This document shows, in pieces, positions 17,283-26,855 of a stretch of 64,000 bases of DNA. The stretch comes from Roseateles puraquae (GTDB lineage: Bacteria; Pseudomonadota; Gammaproteobacteria; Burkholderiales; Burkholderiaceae_C). Within the stretch, counting starts at the first letter, position 1. Each line of letters opens with the position of its first letter. Both the position numbers and the translations under genes were made by a program. The notes under the pieces were generated by a model. It did no database searches, was not told where the DNA came from, and saw only the letters and a program-made list of their open reading frames with translations. The stretch covers positions 25,792-89,791 of the forward strand of contig NZ_NISI01000017.1 in assembly GCF_002205845.1 (NCBI RefSeq). Reading direction: 5' to 3'.

Positions 17283-19676
17283 ATGAACCGCATCCGCGCG
17301 CTCGGCTTCGCGCTGCTGCTCTCGCTCGCTCACGCCGGTCAGGCCGAAACGCTGCTGAAGCTGGACGGCAGGGCTGGCGTGGCCGCCCCTCAAGGCGAGC
17401 ATCTCCAGCTGGGCAGCGTGCGCACTCCGCAAGGGCACACGCTGACCGCGAACAACCAAACCCTGTTGCTCGACGGCCAGCCCTGGCTGCCTGTCATGGG
17501 CGAGTACCACTACAGCCGCGCCCCGGCCAGTCAGTGGGACACACAGCTGCGCCTGATGAAGGCGGCCGGCATCGACATCGTTGCCAGCTATGTGTTCTGG
17601 AACCATCACCAGGCCCAGCCGGGCGCCATCAACTGGCAAGGCAACCGAGACCTCAGGCGCTTCGTGCAGCTGGCCCAGGCCGCAGGCTTGAAGGTGGTCG
17701 TGCGCCTGGGCCCCTGGGCGCACGGCGAGGCGAGGTACGGCGGCATCCCGGACTGGGTGGTCGACAAGATGCCCACGCGCCGCAACGATCCCGAGTACCT
17801 CGGCCACGTCGAGCGCCTTTATGCCGAGATCGGCACCCAGCTCAAGGGCCTGCTGTGGAAGAACGGCGGGCCCGTCATCGGCGTGCAGCTGGAGAACGAA
17901 TACAACCTGCGCGGCGCCGGCCGCGGCGAGGCCCACATCCGCACGCTCAAGGCACTGGCCCTGAAGGCGGGGCTGGACGTGCCGCTCTACACGGTGACGG
18001 GCTGGGACCAGACGGTCTATCCGTCCGGCGAGGTGATGCCGGTCTTCGGCGGTTATGCCGACGAGCCCTGGGCCACCAGCACGAAGGAACTCCCGCCCAA
18101 GGAGACCCATGCCTTCCGCTTCGGCACGCGCGTGAGCGGCGACCTCGGCGCCCAGACACGCGCCCATGAGCCTGGCACCGCCGAGACCGACCAGGACCTC
18201 GTCCCCTTCCTCGGCGCAGAGTACGGCGCCGGCCTGCCCGCCATGTACCGCCGGCGCACGCTGGTGTCGCCCGACGACATCGCCGCCATGCTGCCGGTGC
18301 AGCTCGGCTCGGGCGTGAACCTGCTCGGCTACTACATGTTCCACGGGGGTCGCAACCCACTCGGCCCTGGCGGCATCGGGCTGGAGGAGAGCACGCTCAG
18401 CGGTGGCTACAACGACGTGCCTCGCATCAGCTACGACTTCCAGGCGCCGCTTGGCCCTGACGGCCAGCAACGCCCGGTCCTCACCCACCTGCGCCCCTTC
18501 CACTACTTCCTGCGCGACTACGGCAGCCAGCTCGCCAGCATGACCGTGCGCCAGCCCGAGCGTGTGCCAGCCGACCCGGCCGATCTGCAGACACCGCGCT
18601 GGTCCGTACGCAGCCGGGGCGACCACGGATTCCTGTTCTTCAACAACCATGTGCGGCAGTACGCCATGCCAACCCAGGCCGGCGTGCGCTTCGAGGTCCA
18701 GCTGCCGAGCGGGGCCATGACCCTGCCAAGCCAGCCCATCGACATCCGCAACGGCACCTACTTCATCTGGCCGTTGAACCTGTCGCTGGACGGCGTGGCG
18801 GTGCGCTACGCGACGGCCCAGCCGGTCGCCCGCGTCGATGCGGGGGCCCAGGGCATCGTGCACGTCTTCATGGCCACGCCCGGCGTGCCCAGCGAGTTCG
18901 ATCTCGCCGGGGGGCTGAAGACCCTCACCGCCGGCACAGGCCTGCAGCGCCTCGGCACGGCACGCGACGGGCGTGCCGTGAGCGTGCTGCTGCTGTCGCC
19001 GGAGCAGGCCCGGCAGATGAGCGTGCTGGACATCGCGGGCCAGCGCCGCCTCGTCTTCAGCGAGCAGCAAGCGTGGGTGGCGGGCGGCCAGTTGCAGCTT
19101 CGCGGCGTCGGGTCGGCATCGCTGTCGGCCGCCGTGTTCCCAGCGCTGCCGAATCCACGCGCCCCGCGCCTGCAGGTGGTGCAGGATGGCCTGCTGCAGC
19201 GGCTGAACGTGGCGGCCGTCCCGGCGCAGCCGTTGCTCCAGGTCAGCCCCACACGCCAGGCCGACAACGCCCCCAAGGTGCTCACCGGCGGCCTGGCCGG
19301 CGCAGCGCTACAGCCGGTGCCCGAGGCTTTCGCAGGCGCCGCAACCTGGGCGCTGAAGTTGCCCGCGCAGCTCCCACCCGACGCGGACGATGTGCTGCTG
19401 GAGCTGGACTTCGTCGGCGACATCGGCCGGCTCTTTGCGGGCACGCGGATGCTGGACGACTGGTACTTCAATGGCCAGAAGTGGCAGATCGGCCTGAAGC
19501 CACTCGCGCTGAAGCCGGGCGCCGAACTCCAGCTCAGCGTGCTGCCGCTGCGCGCCGATGCGCCCATCTACATCGACGCCGCCCACCGACCCAACTTCGA
19601 CGCCGGGCAGCGCCAGGTGGCGGCGTTGCGCGACGCCCGGCTGCTGGCGGTGCGGCGCGTCAGCATCCAACCCTGA
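17283..19676 (+). CDS. GH35 beta-galactosidase, secreted
   Basis: A 797-residue glycoside hydrolase of family 35. A signal peptide (MNRIRALGFALLLSLAHAGQA) sends it to the periplasm or outside. The TIM-barrel catalytic domain covers about residues 55-370, with the probable acid/base in QLENEYN (Glu206) and the nucleophile in FLGAEYGAG (Glu313). Beta-sandwich domains follow. It would release galactose from galacto-oligosaccharides made by the GH53 enzyme of the same locus. It lies 40 bp after dgoA and ends 137 bp before the TonB receptor. Confidence 0.9.
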   Translation: MNRIRALGFALLLSLAHAGQAETLLKLDGRAGVAAPQGEHLQLGSVRTPQGHTLTANNQTLLLDGQPWLPVMGEYHYSRAPASQWDTQLRLMKAAGIDIVASYVFWNHHQAQPGAINWQGNRDLRRFVQLAQAAGLKVVVRLGPWAHGEARYGGIPDWVVDKMPTRRNDPEYLGHVERLYAEIGTQLKGLLWKNGGPVIGVQLENEYNLRGAGRGEAHIRTLKALALKAGLDVPLYTVTGWDQTVYPSGEVMPVFGGYADEPWATSTKELPPKETHAFRFGTRVSGDLGAQTRAHEPGTAETDQDLVPFLGAEYGAGLPAMYRRRTLVSPDDIAAMLPVQLGSGVNLLGYYMFHGGRNPLGPGGIGLEESTLSGGYNDVPRISYDFQAPLGPDGQQRPVLTHLRPFHYFLRDYGSQLASMTVRQPERVPADPADLQTPRWSVRSRGDHGFLFFNNHVRQYAMPTQAGVRFEVQLPSGAMTLPSQPIDIRNGTYFIWPLNLSLDGVAVRYATAQPVARVDAGAQGIVHVFMATPGVPSEFDLAGGLKTLTAGTGLQRLGTARDGRAVSVLLLSPEQARQMSVLDIAGQRRLVFSEQQAWVAGGQLQLRGVGSASLSAAVFPALPNPRAPRLQVVQDGLLQRLNVAAVPAQPLLQVSPTRQADNAPKVLTGGLAGAALQPVPEAFAGAATWALKLPAQLPPDADDVLLELDFVGDIGRLFAGTRMLDDWYFNGQKWQIGLKPLALKPGAELQLSVLPLRADAPIYIDAAHRPNFDAGQRQVAALRDARLLAVRRVSIQP

Positions 19677-19813
19677 GCTATCGGGAAACTGAATAGCGAC
19701 AGGGCGATATTCGATTAGTGCGCAATGAAACCGGGTCGTAACTTACGCATCGCCGGCTCCCACGAGCCGACCGGGCCCAGCGCCTGACAACAACATCACC
19801 CGGAGACTGCCTC
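19677..19813 (+). promoter_or_regulatory. Gap before TonB receptor gene, possible internal promoter
   Basis: The only sizeable gap inside the sugar locus (137 bp). It includes an AT-richer stretch (about 19690-19750) with CGATATTCGATTAG, sharing CGATATT with the region before dgoD, and ends with CCGGAG as ribosome site. A second promoter for the receptor and transport genes is plausible; no terminator is visible after the GH35 gene. Confidence 0.35.
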
Positions 19814-22456
19814 GTGTCCTGCACCCCATCCGTTCCGTCCCGCCATCGCCTCGCCCTCGCGGCCAGCCTGCTGTGTGCCGCCCCCGCCTGGTCTCAGCAA
19901 GCGCCCACGGCGGCCCCCGAGTCCCTGGACACCGTTGTGGTGACGGGCATGAAGGCCAGCCTCAGCAAGGCACAGGACCGCAAGCGCAACGCCGAGCAGA
20001 TCGTCGACGCCATCGTGGCTGATGACATCGGCAAGCTGCCGGATGCCAACGTAGCAGAAGCGCTGCAACGCATCGCCGGCGTCCAGATCTCGCGCGACCG
20101 CGGCGAAGGTGACCGGGTGCAGGTGCGCGGCCTGTCCCAGACGCAGACGCTGCTGAATGGCCGCTCCATCTTCACCGCGGGCAAGGAACGCGGGCTGTCG
20201 TTCCAGGACGTGCCCGCTGAGCTGCTGGCGGGCGCCGATGTCTACAAGACCCCGACCGCCGACCAGGTCGAGGGCGGCATCGCCGGCCTCATCGACCTGC
20301 GCACCCGCAAGCCGTTTGACTTCGCGGGCGCCAAGTTCGCCGCCACCCTGAAGGACACCTACGCCGACCTCGCGCGCAAGAGCAAGCCCGAGGGTTCCGT
20401 GCTGGCCAGCAACCGCTGGCAACTCGGCGGTGGGCAGCAACTGGGCGCGCTGGTCAGCGTAGCCAAGCAAAAGCGCGCCTACCGTGCCGACACCCAGGAG
20501 CTGGGCGCGCCCGCACAGTTGGCCGACGGGTCCGGCATCTACGCGCCCACCGGCGTCTGGAACGCCTACGAGCTGGGCTCACGCGACCGCACCGGCGTGA
20601 CCGCCGCCGTCCAGTACCGCCCCAATGCCGATACCGAGTACGCGCTGGACCTGCACCACACCCGCCTGAAGACCAAGACGGACACCTACGGCTTCTACGG
20701 CTCGCCGTTCTGGGCCAACTGGAGCGCCACCACCAACCTTGGCGCGCTGTGGCCCAACGGCAGCATCACCAAGGACGCCAATGGCAACCTCGCCGGCGGC
20801 AAGTTCTGGGGTGCCAGCATGAGCACCTCGGCCTTCGTCGCCGACAACGACACCAAGACCACGCAAGCAGCCCTGAGCGGACAGTGGAAGGTGGCCGACT
20901 GGCGCGTGAAGTCCGAGCTCGGCCACACCCAGAGCGACTTCAGTCGCCTCTACCAGGAGGCCCGGCTGGGCTTCTGGACCAACACGCCCGGCTTCGCCTA
21001 TGACCTGACGACCGAGCTGCCCTCTGCCTACCCCGTGCTCGGCAGTCCCAACGATCTGCTGACGCCGTCGCAGTACTGGGCGGACAAGGCGCTCTATTTC
21101 AAGCAGGAGAACCACGGCAAGGAGACCACCTGGCGCCTGGACGGCGAACGTCGCCTCGACGGCCTGGTCTCGCGCCTGCGTACCGGCCTGCGCGTGGCGG
21201 ACCGCAAGGCCACGAGTGCCGAGATCAACACCATCAACGATCTCTTCAGCGCTGCTGCCACCGGCCCCGTCGCGGGTGCGGCGCCCGGCCTGGCCAGCAA
21301 GATCGGCGTCATTGCGTATGACGACCTGCTGAAGAACGCTGGCGCCGGCAACACGCCCCGCCAGTGGCTGTCGGTCACCGACCTGGGCTGGCTGCATGAT
21401 CCCGCCACGGCGCGTGCGGCCATGGGCTTGAGCGTGCCGGCCTTCGATGCGGCGCAGACCTTCGACTACCGCGAGAAGACCCAGGCCGCCTACGCGGTGG
21501 CCGACCTGGAGGGCGACGTCGCCGGCCTGCCCTGGTCAGGCAACCTGGGCCTGCGCTACGTGCGCACCGAGGGCGCCCGCCACTACACCACCGCGGACGG
21601 TGTGCCGGCCTCGCTGAAGAGCAGCGACAACGACTGGCTGCCCAGCGCGAACTTCCGCCTGGACCTCACGAACCGGTTGATCGCCCGCGTGGCGGCGTCC
21701 AAGGTGGTCACCCAGCCCAACTTCGACCAACTGACGCCGTCGCTCAGCCTGAACGCCAACGACAAGACCGGCTATCTCGGCAACCCGAACCTGGGTGCGT
21801 TGCATGCCCGCCAGTTCGACCTGTCGCTGGAGTACTACCTGAACAACAGCGACCACGTCTATGGCGCCGCCTTCCACAAGCGCGTGGACGGTTTCCTGCA
21901 GACGACGACGCGCAGCCTCAACTACGGTGGCAGCACCTACACGGTGTCCACCCCCAGCAACGGAGCGGACGGCAGCATCAAGGGGCTGGAGATCGGCTAC
22001 CAGGCCTTCTTCACCCGCCTGCCGGGCTGGCTGCGCGGCCTGGGCCTGCAGGCCAACTACACCTACGTCGACAGCTCCGCCCCCGGCCCGATCAATGGCC
22101 AGAAGACGCAGCTGGAGGGCTTGTCGCGCGACAGCTTCAACATCGTCGGCATGTATGACGACGATGCCTTCTCGCTGCGCCTGGCCTACAACTACCGTAG
22201 CAACTACATCGCCGGGACGAGCAACTACTACCCCAGCAACGGCACCGTCATCGCCCAGACGCCCATCATCTTGAAGGGCTACGGCATGCTCGATGCCTAC
22301 GCCAGCTGGGCGCTGACGCCGAGCCTGAAGCTCGCCGTCGAGGCCAACAACCTGACGCGCACGGTGCGCCACAGCCAGTACGGCATCGGGGATCTGCCCC
22401 GCGGCACCTACGCCGATGACCGCCGCTACGCCGTCAGCCTGCACCTGAACTTCTGA
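19814..22456 (+). CDS. TonB-dependent outer-membrane receptor
   Basis: An 880-residue receptor starting at GTG, with CCGGAG 8-13 bp upstream. A signal peptide (to about residue 34) is followed by the TonB-box-like DTVVVTG and a plug domain (RKRNAEQIVDAIVADDIGKLPDANVAEALQRIAGVQISRDRGEG, then QVRGLSQTQTLLNGR). A long beta-barrel ends in Phe (AVSLHLNF). This plug type is common in receptors for plant oligosaccharides. Here it would import galacto-oligosaccharides, inferred from neighbours. Its stop shares one base with the next ATG. Confidence 0.93.
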   Translation: MSCTPSVPSRHRLALAASLLCAAPAWSQQAPTAAPESLDTVVVTGMKASLSKAQDRKRNAEQIVDAIVADDIGKLPDANVAEALQRIAGVQISRDRGEGDRVQVRGLSQTQTLLNGRSIFTAGKERGLSFQDVPAELLAGADVYKTPTADQVEGGIAGLIDLRTRKPFDFAGAKFAATLKDTYADLARKSKPEGSVLASNRWQLGGGQQLGALVSVAKQKRAYRADTQELGAPAQLADGSGIYAPTGVWNAYELGSRDRTGVTAAVQYRPNADTEYALDLHHTRLKTKTDTYGFYGSPFWANWSATTNLGALWPNGSITKDANGNLAGGKFWGASMSTSAFVADNDTKTTQAALSGQWKVADWRVKSELGHTQSDFSRLYQEARLGFWTNTPGFAYDLTTELPSAYPVLGSPNDLLTPSQYWADKALYFKQENHGKETTWRLDGERRLDGLVSRLRTGLRVADRKATSAEINTINDLFSAAATGPVAGAAPGLASKIGVIAYDDLLKNAGAGNTPRQWLSVTDLGWLHDPATARAAMGLSVPAFDAAQTFDYREKTQAAYAVADLEGDVAGLPWSGNLGLRYVRTEGARHYTTADGVPASLKSSDNDWLPSANFRLDLTNRLIARVAASKVVTQPNFDQLTPSLSLNANDKTGYLGNPNLGALHARQFDLSLEYYLNNSDHVYGAAFHKRVDGFLQTTTRSLNYGGSTYTVSTPSNGADGSIKGLEIGYQAFFTRLPGWLRGLGLQANYTYVDSSAPGPINGQKTQLEGLSRDSFNIVGMYDDDAFSLRLAYNYRSNYIAGTSNYYPSNGTVIAQTPIILKGYGMLDAYASWALTPSLKLAVEANNLTRTVRHSQYGIGDLPRGTYADDRRYAVSLHLNF

Positions 22457-23352
22457 TGAAGCTCGACGGCGAACTCGAACTCGTCCTGCCCCACGGCGCC
22501 ACCCTCGGCGAAGGGCTGCTCTGGCAGCGTGGTCGCTGGTGGTGGACCGACATCGAGGCGTCGGTGCTGCATGCCTGGCGCCCGGGGCAGCGCACGGTCG
22601 AGTCTTGCCGTCTGCCCGATCGGCTGGGCAGCTTTGCCCATTGCCGTTCGGGCCGCTTGCTGCTGGGCCTGACCAAACGGCTGGCCATCGCCGCCCTCGA
22701 TGACGCGATGGCGCTCACGCAACTGCAGACCCTGGCCCCGGTGGACGCGGCCGAACCGCGCACGCGCATCAACGACGGACGCACCGACCGGCGAGGCAAC
22801 TTCGTCTTCGGGACGCTGAACGAGGCCCGAGACAAGCGCGCCATCGCCAGCTTCTACCAGTTCTCGATGCAGCACGGCCTGCGCCGGCTGGCGCTGCCGG
22901 CCGTGGCCATCGCCAACAGCATCTGCTTCAGCCTGGATGGCCGCACGATGTACTTCTGCGACACGCTGTCGCAGCGAATCCAGCAGTGCGACTACGACGC
23001 CGAGACCGCCCAGGTGGACAACCTGCGCCTGTTCACGCAAATGGACGACGCCGGCGCCTGGCCCGACGGCTCGATCATTGACGCCGAAGGCTGCCTGTGG
23101 AACGCGCAGTGGGGCGCGGGCCGCGTGGCACGCTACGACCCTGCAGGCATGCTGATGGGCGTGCTGACCGCGCCGGCCGCCCACACCACCTGCCCAGCCC
23201 TCGGCGGCGATGGCATGGATGAACTGCTGCTCACCAGCGCCCGCTCCGGCTTGGGACGGGACGCGCTGGCCGCGCAGCCGCTGTCCGGCAGCCTGTTCGG
23301 GCTGCGCCTGCCCCAGGCCCTGGCGGTGCCCGAACCCCTGTTTGAAGATTGA
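22456..23352 (+). CDS. SMP-30/gluconolactonase-family lactonase
   Basis: A 298-residue six-bladed beta-propeller of the SMP-30/regucalcin family: GATLGEGLLWQRGRWWWTDIEASVLHAW at the N-terminus with the metal-binding Glu, RTRINDGRTDRRGNFVFGTLNE with the ligand Asn-Asp, and DGSIIDAEGCLWNAQWGAGRVARYDPAG. In this locus the natural role is opening galactono-1,4-lactone to galactonate between the dehydrogenase and DgoD. The gene begins on the last base of the receptor stop (TGATG). Confidence 0.9.
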   Translation: MKLDGELELVLPHGATLGEGLLWQRGRWWWTDIEASVLHAWRPGQRTVESCRLPDRLGSFAHCRSGRLLLGLTKRLAIAALDDAMALTQLQTLAPVDAAEPRTRINDGRTDRRGNFVFGTLNEARDKRAIASFYQFSMQHGLRRLALPAVAIANSICFSLDGRTMYFCDTLSQRIQQCDYDAETAQVDNLRLFTQMDDAGAWPDGSIIDAEGCLWNAQWGAGRVARYDPAGMLMGVLTAPAAHTTCPALGGDGMDELLLTSARSGLGRDALAAQPLSGSLFGLRLPQALAVPEPLFED

Positions 23353-23374
23353 ACCGCGAGACAAGGAGACAACC

Positions 23375-24358
23375 ATGAAGATGCAACGACGCGCCGCCCT
23401 CTCCCTGGCCCTGCTGGCCGTGCTGCCGCTGGCGGCCCAGGCGGCCGAGCCGGTGAAAGTCGGCTTCCTCGTCAAGCAGGCCGAGGAGCCGTGGTTCCAG
23501 GATGAATGGCGCTTCGCCGAGCAGGCCGCCAAGGACAAGGGCTTCACGCTGGTCAAGATCGGCATCCCGAACGGCGAGAAGATGATGGCCGCCATCGACA
23601 ACCTCGCGGCGCAGAAGGCCGTGGGCTTCGTCATCTGCGCGCCCGACGTGAAGCTGGGCGTGGCCGTCAACCGCGCGGCCAAGCGGCACAACCTGAAGGT
23701 GATGTCGGTCGACGACCAATTGGTCGACGGTGCCGGCAAGCCGATCGCCGATATCCCGCACATGGGCATCTCCGGCTACGAGATCGGCAAGCAGGTCGGC
23801 CAGGGACTGCTGGCCGAGATGAAGGCCCGCGGCTGGAAGCCGGAAGAAGTGGGCGTGCTGCGCGTGGCCTTCGACCAGCTCCCCACGGCGCGCGACCGCA
23901 CCATGGGCGCCGTCGACGCCCTGCGCGCAGGCGGCCTGCCAGCCAGCAACGTGGTGGACGCCCCGCAGGCCAAGACCGACACCGAAAGCGCCTTCAACGC
24001 CGCCAACATCGCCTTCACCAAGAATGCCAAGTTCAAGCGCTGGGTGGCGTTCGGCCTGAACGACGAAGCCGCTCTCGGCGCGGTGCGCGCCGCCGAGGGT
24101 CGCGGCATCAAGCAGGACGCGATGCTCGCGATCGGCATCGGCGGCAGCCAGACGGCGCTCAACGAGTTCACCAAACCCACGCCCACCGCCTTCTACGGCA
24201 CCGTGCTGATCAGCCCCAAGCGGCATGGCTACGAGACCGCGGTCGCCGTCTTCGAATGGGCCACCCAGGGCAAGGCACCGCCGCCGGTCACGCTGACCAG
24301 CGGTGTGCTGATGACCCGGCAGAACCAGGCCGAGATCCGCAAGCAGATGGGCTTGTGA
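23375..24358 (+). CDS. araF: ABC transporter sugar-binding protein, AraF-like
   Basis: Periplasmic binding protein, 327 residues, with signal peptide ([23 protein letters not shown]). The mature start [31 protein letters not shown] and the segments [12 protein letters not shown] and [14 protein letters not shown] closely resemble AraF, which in E. coli binds both L-arabinose and D-galactose. Because no arabinose catabolic gene is present but a galactonate pathway is, galactose is the likelier ligand. AAGGAG precedes the ATG at 23375; the stop overlaps the ATPase start. Confidence 0.9.
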   Translation: MKMQRRAALSLALLAVLPLAAQAAEPVKVGFLVKQAEEPWFQDEWRFAEQAAKDKGFTLVKIGIPNGEKMMAAIDNLAAQKAVGFVICAPDVKLGVAVNRAAKRHNLKVMSVDDQLVDGAGKPIADIPHMGISGYEIGKQVGQGLLAEMKARGWKPEEVGVLRVAFDQLPTARDRTMGAVDALRAGGLPASNVVDAPQAKTDTESAFNAANIAFTKNAKFKRWVAFGLNDEAALGAVRAAEGRGIKQDAMLAIGIGGSQTALNEFTKPTPTAFYGTVLISPKRHGYETAVAVFEWATQGKAPPPVTLTSGVLMTRQNQAEIRKQMGL

Positions 24359-25869
24359 TGGCGCTGCTGCAGTTCGACAACATCAGCAAGCACTTCCCGG
24401 GTGTGAAGGCGCTGAACGGCGTGAGCTTCGAGGCGCGCCCTGGGCAGGTCATGGGCCTGCTCGGCGAGAACGGCGCGGGCAAGAGCACCTTGCTGAAGAT
24501 CCTCGGCGGGCAGTACAAGCCGGACGGCGGACGGCTGCTCATCGACGGCCAGGCCCGGCACTTCGCATCGGCGGGTGACGCCATCGCCGCGGGCGTGGCC
24601 ATCATTCACCAGGAGCTTCAGTACGTGTCGGAGCTCACCGTGGCCGAAAACGTGCTGCTCGGCCGGCTGCCCACACGCTTCGGGCTGGTGGATCACAAGG
24701 CCGCGCGCCGGCAGGTCGCGGCACAACTCGCAGCCATCGGCGTCGATCTCGACCCGGCGGCGCGCCTGTCTGACCTTTCCATCGCGCAGCGCCAGATGGT
24801 GGAAATCTGCAAGGCGGTCATGCAGGACGCCAAGGTCATCGCGTTTGACGAGCCCACCAGCAGCTTGTCGCACCGTGAGACCGAGATCCTGTTTCGCCTC
24901 GTCAAGCGCCTGCGTGCGGAGGGTCGCACGTTGATCTACATCTCTCACCGCCTGGAAGAGCTCTACGCACTGTGCGATGCCTGCACCATCTTCCGCGACG
25001 GCCGCAAGATCACCACGCACGACGTGATGGCCGACGTGCCCCGTGAACGCCTGATCGCGGACATGGTGGGCCGCGAGCTGCAGGACATCTACGACTACCG
25101 CAGCCGCGGCCACGGCCCGGTGCGGCTGGATGTCCGCGGCCTGCACAGCAAGCGCCTGCCCGAACCCCTGAGCTTCGCCATGCGCGGGGGTGAGGTGCTG
25201 GGTTTCTTCGGCCTCGTGGGTGCCGGGCGCAGCGAGCTGATGCGGCTGCTCTACGGCGCCGATGCCCGACGCGGAGGTGAGGTCTGGCTGGACGGCCAGC
25301 CGGTGGCGGCACGCAGCCCCGCCGATGCGATTGCGGCCGGTATCGTGCTCTGCCCAGAGGACCGCAAGGAGCAGGGCATCCTCGCGCAAAGCTCCGTTGC
25401 CGAGAACATCAACGTCAGCTGCCGGCGGCACGGCCTGGCGGCCGGCGTGTTCCTGCGCCACGGCCAGGAGGCCCAGCGAGCCGACGACTTCATCAAGAAG
25501 CTGCGCATCAAGACCCCCAGCCGCGAGCAGGAGATCCGCCTGCTGTCCGGCGGCAATCAACAGAAGGTCATCCTGGCCCGCTGGCTGGCCGAGCCGGGCC
25601 TGAAGGTGCTCATCCTCGACGAGCCCACGCGCGGCATCGACGTGGGCGCCAAGAACGAGATCTACCGGATCATCCACGACGTGGCGGCCAGCGGCTGCTG
25701 CGTCATCGTCATCTCCAGCGAACTGCCCGAAGTGCTGGGCATCGCCGACCGGGTCATCGTGATGCGCGACGGTCGCATCAGCGGTGAACTGGACCGCGCC
25801 CATGCCAGCGAGACCGCCGCGCTCGCCCTCGCCCTCCCTGACGGCGCGCCCGCCGCGCCCGCACACTGA
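24358..25869 (+). CDS. araG: Sugar ABC transporter ATP-binding protein, AraG-like
   Basis: A 503-residue duplicated ATPase of the monosaccharide importer class. First domain: Walker [15 protein letters not shown] (about 36-49), [12 protein letters not shown] in place of a canonical signature, Walker [16 protein letters not shown]. Second domain: signature [16 protein letters not shown] and Walker [30 protein letters not shown] replaces the second Walker A, as usual in this class. The frame is open far upstream but the ATG at 24358 overlaps the araF stop and begins the homology. Confidence 0.94.
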   Translation: MALLQFDNISKHFPGVKALNGVSFEARPGQVMGLLGENGAGKSTLLKILGGQYKPDGGRLLIDGQARHFASAGDAIAAGVAIIHQELQYVSELTVAENVLLGRLPTRFGLVDHKAARRQVAAQLAAIGVDLDPAARLSDLSIAQRQMVEICKAVMQDAKVIAFDEPTSSLSHRETEILFRLVKRLRAEGRTLIYISHRLEELYALCDACTIFRDGRKITTHDVMADVPRERLIADMVGRELQDIYDYRSRGHGPVRLDVRGLHSKRLPEPLSFAMRGGEVLGFFGLVGAGRSELMRLLYGADARRGGEVWLDGQPVAARSPADAIAAGIVLCPEDRKEQGILAQSSVAENINVSCRRHGLAAGVFLRHGQEAQRADDFIKKLRIKTPSREQEIRLLSGGNQQKVILARWLAEPGLKVLILDEPTRGIDVGAKNEIYRIIHDVAASGCCVIVISSELPEVLGIADRVIVMRDGRISGELDRAHASETAALALALPDGAPAAPAH

Positions 25870-25871
25870 CC

Positions 25872-26855
25872 ATGAACACCACCCCGACCGCCGCGACACC
25901 CGCGCCCGCGATGAACCCGACTTCACGTGCCCTGCTCAAGGAGCACAGCATGACGCTGGGCTACCTGCTGCTCTTCGTCGCCTTGTCCTTCACGGTCGAG
26001 AACTTCTTCTCGACGGCCAACATCGTCGGCCTGCTGTTGTCAGTCGCCCAGATCGGCATGGTGGCCTGCACCATGATGCTGTGCCTGGCCTCGCGGGACT
26101 TCGACCTCTCCGTCGGCTCCACCATCGCCTTCGCAGGCGTGCTGGGGGCCATGGTGCTGGAGCGCACCGGCAGCGTCGGCCTGGCGATTGGCAGTGGCCT
26201 GCTCGCGGGCGCGCTGATCGGCGCGGGCAACGGTGTGCTGATTGCCTATCTGCGTGTCAATGCACTGATCGCCACGCTGGCCACCATGCTGATGGTGCGC
26301 GGCCTGGCCTTCATCGCCTCGCAGGGTCAGGCCGTGGGCATCGCCGACGAGACCTTCATCTCCTTCGGTGACACCGCCGTGCTCGGCCTGCCGCTGCCGA
26401 TCTGGCTGACCTTCGTCTGCTTCATCGTGTTCGGCGTGCTGCTCAATCACACCGTGTTCGGCCGCAACACGCTGGCCATCGGCGGCAACCCGGAAGCCGC
26501 CCGCCTGGCCGGCGTGCGGGTCGAGCGTCTGCGGGTGTGGATCTTTCTGCTGCAGGGCGTGGTGACGGCCCTGGCCGGCCTGGTGCTGTCGGCGCGCATC
26601 ACCAGCGGCCAGCCCAATGCGGCGACAGGCTTCGAGCTGGACGTGATCTCCGCCTGCGTGCTGGGTGGCGTGTCGCTGCAGGGCGGCAAGGCGCGCATCT
26701 TCGGCGTCGTGATCGGCGTGCTCATCATGGGCACGGTCGAGAACGTGATGAACCTGCTCAATGTGGATGCCTTCTACCAGTACCTGGTACGCGGCCTCAT
26801 CCTGCTGGCCGCGGTGCTGCTCGACCAGCTCAAGACGCGCGGGGAGCGCCGCTGA
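25872..26855 (+). CDS. araH: Sugar ABC transporter permease, AraH-like
   Basis: A 327-residue inner-membrane permease of the BPD_transp_2 family. About nine hydrophobic segments are visible, with the family motif ASRDFDLSVGSTIAFAGVLGAMV early and GRNTLAIGGNPEAARLAGVRVERLR in the cytoplasmic coupling loop. It forms the channel for the AraF/AraG partners, 2 bp after araG, and its stop overlaps the galactanase start. Confidence 0.94.
   Translation: MNTTPTAATPAPAMNPTSRALLKEHSMTLGYLLLFVALSFTVENFFSTANIVGLLLSVAQIGMVACTMMLCLASRDFDLSVGSTIAFAGVLGAMVLERTGSVGLAIGSGLLAGALIGAGNGVLIAYLRVNALIATLATMLMVRGLAFIASQGQAVGIADETFISFGDTAVLGLPLPIWLTFVCFIVFGVLLNHTVFGRNTLAIGGNPEAARLAGVRVERLRVWIFLLQGVVTALAGLVLSARITSGQPNAATGFELDVISACVLGGVSLQGGKARIFGVVIGVLIMGTVENVMNLLNVDAFYQYLVRGLILLAAVLLDQLKTRGERR

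Noticed and set aside
17100..19070. 656-codon open frame on the minus strand opposite dgoA and the GH35 gene
   Set aside because: Composition typical of an antisense shadow in GC-rich DNA; the plus-strand genes have clear catalytic motifs.
23375..26855. L-arabinose catabolic operon suggested by the AraFGH-like transporter
   Set aside because: No arabonate dehydratase, KDPA dehydratase or AraBAD gene is in the locus, while a complete galactonate route is.
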